Shown here one piece after another: positions 1-5,071 of a stretch of 5,796 nucleotides of DNA. A program made the translations under genes and the position numbers. This stretch comes from Fimbriimonadaceae bacterium. GTDB lineage: Bacteria > Armatimonadota > Fimbriimonadia > Fimbriimonadales > Fimbriimonadaceae. How positions within the stretch are numbered: the stretch's first letter is position 1; the number at the start of each line of letters is the position of its first letter. The notes under the pieces were generated by a model. That model saw nothing but the letters and a program-made list of their open reading frames with translations, made no database searches and was not told the DNA's origin. The DNA lies in contig CANFJD010000182.1 in NCBI GenBank assembly GCA_947447315.1, positions 1 to 5,796 on the forward strand, in the 5' to 3' direction.

Positions 1-28
1 CGCCCTCAACCGGGTCCCCGACTTCCAT
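1..28 (-). CDS. possible 5' end of a leftward gene after thiN (partial)
   Basis: On the minus strand an ATG lies at 28-26, six bases after the thiN stop codon (37-35), and the frame stays open to the window edge, reading MEVGDPVEG. A purine-rich GAGAG lies just before it but is too close to be a good Shine-Dalgarno site. Nine codons are far too few to identify a product. The tight spacing would fit co-transcription with thiN. It may equally be a chance open frame. Confidence 0.22.
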
Positions 29-34
29 CCGCTC

Positions 35-700
35 TCAGTCGACGGGATCCGCGCCTTTATCGTCGCGCAAAACGAAGAGCAAGGCAGTCCCGCCGCCTAG
101 GCTCACCTCGACCGTGTCCGCCACGGCCCGGTTAGAAATACTCACCTGCCCGTCAAGAGCGAGCGAAGCCCCCGCCAGCGGCCATCGCACTCCCGTCAAG
201 TGAACATCAAAACACGGCGTCATCGGAATCAGCGAAATCCGCGTCCCCGGTGTCACGAAAACCCGCGCCGACCGGCGGACGACTACGGCATACCCTCGCC
301 GCAGTTCCACCCGGATATCCAAACTACTGCTGAGGCAGGCTCCCCACGCGGCTAACGAGTGATCCGGCAGATCTCCCTCAATCCCCGCCAGCACCACCGC
401 GGAATCACCTCGATCCGCCACAAATCGCAAAAGCTTCTGCGTATCGGTGTAATCCTGATCCTCCTCCCATTGGTAAAGCGGAAACTGATCTCGCACCTCG
501 ACCGGCAATGAATCCATGTCTCCAATCACCACATCCGGTAGCCGACCCGCGTCCCGGCATCGCAAAGCCGCCCCATCCGCCGCCACCACAAACCGAGCGC
601 GCGCCAAAAGTTGACGTAACTGCGACAATAAGAGGTCGTGCCCATTTAGGACCCCCAATACCGCAATTTCATGTCCATTGATACTTGTAATCGCTTCCAC
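35..700 (-). CDS. thiN: thiamine pyrophosphokinase
   Basis: Predicted cytosolic enzyme (221 aa) that transfers pyrophosphate from ATP to thiamine to give thiamine diphosphate. The order of motifs is that of the bacterial TPK family: a first strand ending in LNG (18-20), ADGAA (41-45), PDVVIGDMDS (55-64), the acidic DQDYTDTQK (81-89), a GIEGDLPDHSLA loop (106-117) matching the family's GxxGGRxDHxLA, then the C-terminal beta-sandwich domain with PGTRISLIPM (151-160), TGVRWPL (169-175) and ISN (188-190). The length is typical of the family. The Asp-His pair (113-114) is kept, but the preceding Gly-Arg of the usual GGR is Asp110-Leu111, which is unusual. The start is GTG at 700-698; an in-frame TGA at 709-707 rules out a longer form, and no Shine-Dalgarno is visible. 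A TTG at codon 15 is a possible alternative start. It is transcribed divergently from dnaA. No THI-box-like leader was recognised. Confidence 0.85.
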   Translation of the reverse strand: MEAITSINGHEIAVLGVLNGHDLLLSQLRQLLARARFVVAADGAALRCRDAGRLPDVVIGDMDSLPVEVRDQFPLYQWEEDQDYTDTQKLLRFVADRGDSAVVLAGIEGDLPDHSLAAWGACLSSSLDIRVELRRGYAVVVRRSARVFVTPGTRISLIPMTPCFDVHLTGVRWPLAGASLALDGQVSISNRAVADTVEVSLGGGTALLFVLRDDKGADPVD

Positions 701-741
701 GAATATTCAGCGTACTCGGTCCCGTAAAATCGGTAGACAGG

Positions 742-788
742 CGTCGTATAAAATTAATTTCGGCGAAAAACGTCGTAATCCGTCGATA
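742..788. repeat. CGTCG-type direct repeats upstream of dnaA
   Basis: CGTCGTA occurs at 742-748 and 771-777, and the related CGTCGATA at 781-788. The last two are exactly 10 bp apart, so they would face the same side of the helix. The first and third each run into an AT-rich stretch. The arrangement resembles a set of protein-binding sites for a regulator or for DnaA itself, but no known consensus is matched. Confidence 0.4.
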
Positions 789-806
789 AATTTAGTAATT
801 TTGGGC

Positions 807-852
807 ATTCAAACTCAGCATTAAGGCGGGTTCGCCATATTTAGGTTTGAAT
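807..852. repeat. spaced inverted repeat with inner hairpin
   Basis: ATTCAAAC (807-814) and GTTTGAAT (845-852) are perfect 8-bp reverse complements separated by 30 bases. Inside the spacer lies a small hairpin, GGCG (825-828) and CGCC (833-836) around a GGTT loop. It could be a two-half-site operator about 38 bp apart centre to centre, a cruciform, or an RNA fold if transcription starts further upstream. It lies just upstream of the TATACT hexamer proposed for dnaA. Confidence 0.45.
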
Positions 853-877
853 TAAGAGCACTCCATTTTTGCCCGTG

Positions 878-883
878 TATACT
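878..883 (+). promoter_or_regulatory. candidate -10 hexamer for dnaA
   Basis: TATACT at 878-883 matches the TATAAT consensus at five of six positions and would place a transcription start near 889-891, about 34 bases before the dnaA ATG. No good TTGACA-like -35 is present at 16-18 bp spacing; the TTGAAT at 847-852 lies 25 bp away, which is too far. The promoter would therefore depend on an activator, on an unusual sigma factor, or be weak. Confidence 0.35.
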
Positions 884-893
884 GCTGCTCTTC

Positions 894-917
894 TCACCGA
901 GCCTTCGGTGAATTTTT
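894..917 (+). promoter_or_regulatory. hairpin plus T-run in the dnaA leader (attenuator-like)
   Basis: TCACCGA (894-900) pairs perfectly with TCGGTGA (905-911) around a GCCT loop, and five T residues follow at 913-917. The run ends six bases before the dnaA start codon at 924, so the structure occupies the place where a Shine-Dalgarno sequence would be, and none is visible. It has the form of a short intrinsic terminator or attenuator. If transcription starts near 890 it would instead be a stem-loop at the extreme 5' end of the dnaA mRNA, a position that often affects mRNA stability or ribosome access. Confidence 0.5.
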
Positions 918-923
918 GTATTC

Positions 924-2333
924 ATGAAGGACCTTTTTTCGAATTCAGACGACACCGAAGTCTCCGCCTTATCCCAGCACTGGAACGCCGTTATTGAGCG
1001 GCTCGGGAACGAATATGACGAACGTTGGATGCTCCGCTTCGTACGTCCGCTCCGTCCCGCCGGTCAGACGGGCGATAAAGTCCTCATCGACGTTCCTTCC
1101 CAGTTCACCCTCGATTGGGTACGGAATCGGCTTCAAGACACTATCGAGCAATTCCTAAGCGACGAAATTGGCCGACCGATTTCCATTGAGTTACGGAAAG
1201 TCCAGGGCGGTCGCGATACAGTTCCGTCCAACGAGTCGGTCGTGATCACCCCGTCCGCGCCGTCTAATCAGCCATCTTTCATTCCGAATCCAAACTACCG
1301 CTTCGACAACTTCGTGGTCGGTCAAAGCAACCGCATGGCCCATGGCGGGGCCCAAGCCGTAGCCAACGACCCCGGTGGTCAGTTTAATCCTCTCGTCATC
1401 TACGGACGCAGCGGGATGGGAAAAACCCACCTCCTCCACTCCATCGCAAACGAAATGCGACGGCATCGGCCAAACGTTCGTGTCGAGTATCTCACCGCTC
1501 AGGTGTTTGCCGAAGAATTTGTTATCGCCCTGCAAACCAACAAGATCGATGCATTCCGTCGCCGCATACGCTCGGCCGAAGTGTGGTTAGTCGACGACAT
1601 CCAGATGGTTCTCGGGAAAGATAAAACTCAGGAAGAAATTTTCCACACGTTCAACTTTTTGCAACAGTCCGGCCGACAAATGGTCTTTACGGCCGATCGC
1701 CCGCCCTCTGAGTTGTTCGTAATGAACGATCGCCTTCGTAGCCGCTTGGAAGCGGGCTTGGTTACGGACATCCGGTTACCCGATACCGAAACCCGGATCG
1801 CCATTTTGAACACCAAGGCGCAGTCTAAAGGCATCGAACTCAGCTTTGAGGTTGCGCTTGCGATCGCCGAAGCCATCCAAGATGATGTTCGCCACTTAGA
1901 AGGCGCCCTCACGACCGTCGCCGCCGAAGCGAGTCTTTCCGGGCAACCGATCACGCTGGATCTGGTGCAGCCCGTTTTGGCACGTAGCTACTCGCGTCAG
2001 CGACCGAAGCCGAATATGAACCTCATTATTACGGTGGTCGGTCGCGCGGAAGACATCACTCCGGAGGAGATCGTCGGCGATTCTCGGCGCGCCCCTATCG
2101 TCATGGCTCGCCACATCTCCATGTATATTCAGCGACGAATTACCGGTGACTCTTGGAAGCACATTGGTAAGCAGTTTGGCGGTCGAGACCATACTTCCGT
2201 GCTTCATGCAGTACAAAAAATTGACGCCATGATCGCCGCGGATCCTGCCTTCGCGGCCAAGGTGGCGTGGCTCACTCAATTGGTGACAGACGGTCCGGAC
2301 CTTTCTCGCCAACCCGGCCCAGTTCGAGGCTAG
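924..2333 (+). CDS. dnaA: chromosomal replication initiator protein DnaA
   Basis: DnaA (469 aa) binds DnaA boxes at the origin, forms an ATP-dependent filament, opens the duplex and helps load the helicase; it also acts as a transcription factor. All four domains are visible. Domain I (about 15-92) begins at the SQHWNAVIERL helix and is followed by a short linker to about 120. Domain III is an AAA+ module with YRFDNFVVG (125-133), Walker A GRSGMGKTH (161-169), Walker B WLVDDIQ (221-227), sensor I TADRPP (256-261), box VII DRLRSRLEAGL (269-279, candidate arginine fingers Arg270 and Arg274) and sensor II VRHLEGAL (322-329). Domain IV carries the helix-turn-helix signature IGKQFGGRDHTSVLHAV (414-430). 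Small departures are Walker A Arg162 in place of the usual Gly, and Leu-Glu-Ala after Ser-Arg in box VII where Phe-Gly/Glu-Trp is common. The ATG at 924 is the only usable start: an in-frame TGA lies at 909-911 and no in-frame start codon follows nearby. No Shine-Dalgarno precedes it. dnaN does not follow. Confidence 0.98.
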   Translation: MKDLFSNSDDTEVSALSQHWNAVIERLGNEYDERWMLRFVRPLRPAGQTGDKVLIDVPSQFTLDWVRNRLQDTIEQFLSDEIGRPISIELRKVQGGRDTVPSNESVVITPSAPSNQPSFIPNPNYRFDNFVVGQSNRMAHGGAQAVANDPGGQFNPLVIYGRSGMGKTHLLHSIANEMRRHRPNVRVEYLTAQVFAEEFVIALQTNKIDAFRRRIRSAEVWLVDDIQMVLGKDKTQEEIFHTFNFLQQSGRQMVFTADRPPSELFVMNDRLRSRLEAGLVTDIRLPDTETRIAILNTKAQSKGIELSFEVALAIAEAIQDDVRHLEGALTTVAAEASLSGQPITLDLVQPVLARSYSRQRPKPNMNLIITVVGRAEDITPEEIVGDSRRAPIVMARHISMYIQRRITGDSWKHIGKQFGGRDHTSVLHAVQKIDAMIAADPAFAAKVAWLTQLVTDGPDLSRQPGPVRG

Positions 2334-2336
2334 CCT

Positions 2337-3014
2337 ATGCGATTTTCGGCGCTCACTGGCCAACAAATCGATCAGATTGATCGAGAAATGCCGGTCCTAC
2401 TACCGGTGGCTCGTACCGTGCCGCGAGGTCCCGGACTCCCGGTGGGCATGGAGGCGAAAGTGCTTGAAGATGCGGTCAGTTTGATCCGCGATCAACAGGT
2501 TCTGTTGCTCCCCACTCCTCCATTTGCTGCGTCACCGATGTTCGCAGGCTTCACGGGTCGGCTCTCCATCGCTCCCTCCACGTTCGCTTCCGTTATCTCC
2601 GACATTCTCAACTCAGTACTGTCGGCAGGATTCCGGCGCGTCCTGGTGCTGTCAGTTGAAGAGAGTCTCTGTGCCCAAACTCTTTTTACGCTTCAAAGCG
2701 TTCGTGCGGAAAACCCAACCTCGCTGCTATTCACCGCCAGTTTGCAGGGGCTGTGTGGTGCAGATTCTCTATTCATCGGCCATATTGCCGCGGCTAATGA
2801 TTGGGTTGGTGAATTCGATCCCCGAGACATCGATTTGCCCTTGACGCCATCCGTACCGGAATTCATTCCGCTCAACCAGGAAATATCTACTTCTGGCTCG
2901 ATAATGGATCCATGCTCCTTCAATCGTAAGGAAGGTTTGCGGTTACGAGAATTGTCCCGTCAAAAACTGGAAAGTCTGTTGCAACACATGTCCCAGCCAG
3001 TTACATTCCGGTAA
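2337..3014 (+). CDS. creatininase-family protein lacking the metal ligands (probable pseudoenzyme)
   Basis: This 225-aa protein reads as a creatinine amidohydrolase-family member. LLPVARTVPRGPGLPVG (21-37) lines up with the family's LPxGSxEQHGPHLPLG. Residues 54-81 (VLLLPTPPFAASPMFAGFTGRLSIAPS) match the LPxxPxGxSxxHxxFPGTxSLxPxT block, GFRRVLVL (98-105) matches the strand before NGHGGN, and GHIAAAND (148-155) matches GHAGEIET. The family's enzymes bind two metal ions through Glu, His, Asp, His and Glu. Here the corresponding positions are Val28, Arg30, Glu39, Glu108 and Ser110 (NGHGGN reads SVEESL), so hydrolysis of the usual kind is unlikely. A conserved fold with a lost active site suggests a binding or structural role; I cannot name it. 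No signal peptide or membrane segment is seen. The start lies three bases after the dnaA stop, with GAGG (2326-2329) seven bases upstream, so it is very likely co-transcribed with dnaA. Confidence 0.75.
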   Translation: MRFSALTGQQIDQIDREMPVLLPVARTVPRGPGLPVGMEAKVLEDAVSLIRDQQVLLLPTPPFAASPMFAGFTGRLSIAPSTFASVISDILNSVLSAGFRRVLVLSVEESLCAQTLFTLQSVRAENPTSLLFTASLQGLCGADSLFIGHIAAANDWVGEFDPRDIDLPLTPSVPEFIPLNQEISTSGSIMDPCSFNRKEGLRLRELSRQKLESLLQHMSQPVTFR

Positions 3015-3061
3015 CCAATCGATACATAACCCGAGAGCAATGCGTCTTAATCTCAGTCAGC

Positions 3062-3610
3062 ATGCTAAAGATAGTCATTCCCGTCATTTGCTCGATCGTC
3101 CCCGCTTTCTCTCTCGCCCAGTACGGTCCGATCGAACCAGTCAAGACTGCGGGACCCTCGGTCAGCTTGTACTATCCAATCGGTAGCACCCTAAAGAACG
3201 CATTCAGTTCGCAGATTCTGTCATTCGGCTTTGGCCCCGTCGACGCCGTCTCCGCAACTAAGGGAAGATTCCGCACCGGGATCAACTTCATCACGGCCAG
3301 CGATCATGGCAATAAGATGCTCTTGGTACCTTTGAGCGCAATCTACGAGCGTGATTTCAACCCGAATGAGTCCACCACCCATCCTTATGCTCGGCTAGGA
3401 GCGGGCGTCACGTACTACGATTACAGCTTCCGAAGCGGCCTCAAAAAGTACTCGAACAAGACTCTCGGTGCTTCCGGGTTTGCAGAACTAGGCGTAAACA
3501 TTTCTGGACGCCTGAACTTTTACGGACGGTACAACGCGTTTGACCAAAAGGATGGTGTGAACTTTAACGGCTGGTCTCTTGGTATTTCCTACGGAATTTT
3601 GAAAATTTAG
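3062..3610 (+). CDS. exported protein, probable outer-membrane beta-barrel
   Basis: This 182-aa protein starts with a clear Sec signal peptide: Lys3, a hydrophobic core (residues 4-18) and a likely cut after SLA (17-19). The mature part alternates polar and hydrophobic or aromatic residues in strand-like runs, such as SVSLYYPIG (33-41), SQILSFGFG (50-58), GRFRTGINFI (68-77), YARLGAGVTYYDY (109-121), ASGFAELGVNI (137-147), LNFYGRY (151-157) and the final GWSLGISYGI (170-179). Strands of this kind and an aromatic-rich C-terminal strand are typical of small eight-stranded outer-membrane barrels (OmpA/OmpW-like or OMP beta-barrel domain proteins). I do not recognise a specific family. No lipobox is present. 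It lies 47 bases after the preceding gene, with no Shine-Dalgarno and no strong promoter seen; no in-frame start codon occurs just upstream of the ATG. Its role is unknown and unrelated in any obvious way to the cytosolic neighbours. Confidence 0.8.
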   Translation: MLKIVIPVICSIVPAFSLAQYGPIEPVKTAGPSVSLYYPIGSTLKNAFSSQILSFGFGPVDAVSATKGRFRTGINFITASDHGNKMLLVPLSAIYERDFNPNESTTHPYARLGAGVTYYDYSFRSGLKKYSNKTLGASGFAELGVNISGRLNFYGRYNAFDQKDGVNFNGWSLGISYGILKI

Positions 3611-3624
3611 GTTGGGAGCGGTCC

Positions 3625-3636
3625 CGGGCCGGCCCG
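3625..3636. repeat. 12-bp GC palindrome CGGGCCGGCCCG
   Basis: CGGGCCGGCCCG is a perfect 12-bp palindrome 14 bases after the barrel gene's stop codon. It has no loop and no following T-run, so it does not look like a standard intrinsic terminator. With some bulging the surrounding GTCC and CGAC bases could lengthen the stem. It may act as a transcription roadblock or protein site, or may be incidental. Confidence 0.4.
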
Positions 3637-3704
3637 ACGGTTGAGGTTAACTGTACGGGTCGGTTCGCCGATGGTTATGCGCATTTGGTTCAGCTAGTTC
3701 AACT

Positions 3705-3720
3705 CGTCGATTTCCGTCGA
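3705..3720. repeat. tandem CGTCGA motif upstream of hflX
   Basis: CGTCGA occurs at 3705-3710 and 3715-3720, 10 bp apart. The whole 16 bases match 771-786 upstream of dnaA at 13 positions, and the other three are A/T exchanges, giving CGTCGWWWTCCGTCGA in both intergenic regions. This could be a shared operator; chance is not excluded. Confidence 0.35.
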
Positions 3721-3764
3721 ACCTGCCCCTGAATCGGGCGGGCCTGAATCTGATTTAAAACCTT

Positions 3765-5048
3765 ATGCAAAAGCGCGTTCCATCGAAAACTGAATCCCTC
3801 GAACTTGAAATAGAAAAGGCGGTCCTTGTCTTTCTCAACGAAGACGACAGCGAAGACACCGCCGTCGAAGAAGAACTGGAGGGCCTGTGCGAGGCGGCCC
3901 AGGTGACACCTCTGGCCAGTATTCGACAAAGGCTAGATCGCCCGTACAAGACGGCCTACGTTGGAAAGGGCAAGGTCCTAGAAATAGCGGCTTTGGTGGC
4001 TGATGTTGGGGCAAACGTTGTCATCGTAGATGCAGAACTGTCCGGCATCCAAACGCGAAACCTTACCGAATCGTGCAAGGTAAAGGTGGTTGACCGAACC
4101 CAGCTCATCTTAGATATTTTTGCTCGACGGGCCAAAACAAGGGAGGGCATGTTGCAAGTTGAACTGGCACAGCTCACCTACATGATGCCCAAGCTCATGT
4201 CGGTCTACACCAAGTTCGAACGACAAAAAGGTGGCATTGGCATGCGTGGTCCTGGCGAAACCAAGCTAGAAACCGACAAGCGGATGGTACGTGACCGTAT
4301 TTCCAAACTCGGTGGCGACATCGAGGAAGTCACCCGGATCCGAGCCCAACAACGGGCGAGCCGCCGAAAACATCCATTTCCATTCGCCACCATCGTAGGC
4401 TACACATCGGCGGGTAAGTCGACGTTGATGAATCGTCTCGCTAGCACCGATTTCTTAGCCGACGCGATGCCTTTTGCCACGTTAGATCCCACCACGCGGA
4501 AAGTGGATCTTCCTGACGGCTACGCCGTGTTCATGACCGACACGGTAGGTTTCATCCGAAACCTGCCGACCCACTTGGTGGCAGCGTTCCAATCGACCCT
4601 AGAAGAAGCGACCTTCTCAGACTTCGTTTTGCACGTAGTAGACATCAGCAATCCCCACTGGGAACTTCAGAGGGATGCCGTTTTGGAAACCCTCACGCGG
4701 TTAGGCGCCGGCGAAAAGCCAATGATTACTGTGTTCAATAAGGTGGATCGGGTTGAAGATCCGACGCTTGCTCGTCGTTTAGTTGCTGAGTGGCCAAACT
4801 CGGTGGCCATTTCATCCCTCACCGGAGAAGGATGGGAAGATCTGATGCGCCACATCAAGCGGCAGGTGCAGGAACTTCTCGGGGCCGTGGAAGCCCTGAT
4901 CCCTTACGATAAACCGAGGTACCTACAAGAATGCTATGATTTCGGCCGCGTGCTAAAGATGGAGTACTTGCCAGAAGGAATCTACGTAAAAGCCGAAATC
5001 GTGAACGAACTTCGCGAAAAGTTGCTTCGCTATCCAGTACCCGCTTAG
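3765..5048 (+). CDS. hflX: ribosome-splitting GTPase HflX
   Basis: HflX (427 aa) is a translational GTPase that binds the 50S subunit and splits stalled or hibernating 70S ribosomes, especially under heat or antibiotic stress. The N-terminal HflX domain is intact, from AVLVFLNED (19-27) through the glycine-rich YVGKGKVLEI (65-74), IVDAELSGIQTRNL (87-100) and DRTQLILDIFARRAKTREG (110-128), followed by a helical linker with GGIGMRGPGETKLETDKR (156-173). The G domain has all its motifs: G1 GYTSAGKST (212-220), G2 within DPTTRK (241-246), G3 DTVGF (259-263), G4 NKVD (325-328) and G5 SSLTGEG (350-356). A C-terminal domain of about 50 residues follows. Length and motif order are normal. The ATG at 3765 is fixed by an in-frame TAA at 3756-3758. 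No Shine-Dalgarno precedes it (the upstream bases are TTTAAAACCTT), in contrast to prmC. It probably shares a transcript with prmC. Confidence 0.97.
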   Translation: MQKRVPSKTESLELEIEKAVLVFLNEDDSEDTAVEEELEGLCEAAQVTPLASIRQRLDRPYKTAYVGKGKVLEIAALVADVGANVVIVDAELSGIQTRNLTESCKVKVVDRTQLILDIFARRAKTREGMLQVELAQLTYMMPKLMSVYTKFERQKGGIGMRGPGETKLETDKRMVRDRISKLGGDIEEVTRIRAQQRASRRKHPFPFATIVGYTSAGKSTLMNRLASTDFLADAMPFATLDPTTRKVDLPDGYAVFMTDTVGFIRNLPTHLVAAFQSTLEEATFSDFVLHVVDISNPHWELQRDAVLETLTRLGAGEKPMITVFNKVDRVEDPTLARRLVAEWPNSVAISSLTGEGWEDLMRHIKRQVQELLGAVEALIPYDKPRYLQECYDFGRVLKMEYLPEGIYVKAEIVNELREKLLRYPVPA

Positions 5049-5056
5049 TCCCAGAT

Positions 5057-5062
5057 GGAAGG
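5057..5062 (+). promoter_or_regulatory. Shine-Dalgarno site deciding the prmC start
   Basis: GGAAGG at 5057-5062 lies nine bases before the ATG at 5072. An earlier ATG at 5055 reads only six codons before TGA at 5073-5075, so it cannot start prmC. A later in-frame ATG (codon 9) has no comparable site. Confidence 0.6.
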
Positions 5063-5071
5063 TATCCACCA

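Larger units (their letters stand above)
701..923. other. divergent thiN/dnaA intergenic region, candidate regulatory or origin region
   Basis: This gap separates leftward thiN from rightward dnaA and is clearly richer in A and T than the genes around it, notably at 747-760 and 785-800. By reading, it contains no TTATNCACA DnaA box on either strand. The closest match is CGTCGATAA at 781-789, whose complement TTATCGACG differs from TTATCCACA at two of nine positions. It does contain short direct repeats, an 11-bp odd palindrome TTTCGGCGAAA (758-768), a spaced inverted repeat and a terminal hairpin, listed separately. Being beside dnaA makes it a reasonable place for dnaA autoregulation or an origin, but nothing here proves an origin. 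Confidence 0.4.
3611..3764. other. intergenic region before hflX
   Basis: No gene is seen in these 154 bases. They hold a 12-bp GC palindrome (3625-3636), a short hairpin TCGG (3660-3663) and CCGA (3668-3671) around a TTCG loop, the palindrome ATGCGCAT (3677-3684), a tandem CGTCGA motif (3705-3720), and the direct repeat CCTGAATC at 3728-3735 and 3743-3750. None of the hairpins is followed by a T-run, so no confident intrinsic terminator can be called. The hflX promoter should lie here, but no convincing -35/-10 pair was recognised. Confidence 0.5.

Noticed and set aside
847..883. TTGAAT (847-852) and TATACT (878-883) as a full -35/-10 promoter pair
   Set aside because: The spacing is 25 bp, far outside the usual 16-18 bp, so only the -10 hexamer was kept as a candidate.
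934..939. Run of six T in codons 4-6 of dnaA as a programmed slippage site
   Set aside because: The zero frame continues into a complete DnaA and neither alternative frame leads to a meaningful product.
1191..1535. Long open frame on the minus strand opposite dnaA
   Set aside because: It lies fully inside dnaA, which has intact family motifs on the plus strand, and its translation shows no recognisable domain.
1896..2366. 156-codon minus-strand frame overlapping the end of dnaA and the start of the next gene
   Set aside because: It is opposite the conserved DnaA domain IV coding sequence, has no recognisable protein features and no visible ribosome site.
3040..3186. ATG at 3040 opening another frame across the start of the exported-protein gene
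   Set aside because: Its translation has no signal peptide or domain-like pattern, while the frame from 3062 gives a clear signal peptide and barrel-like strands.
3660..3671. TCGG-TTCG-CCGA hairpin as a terminator after the exported-protein gene
   Set aside because: The stem is only four or five pairs and no T-run follows.
3675..3683. TTATGCGCA, one mismatch from the TTATNCACA DnaA-box consensus
   Set aside because: It is a single isolated hit inside an ATGCGCAT palindrome and a match of this quality is expected by chance in a window of this size.
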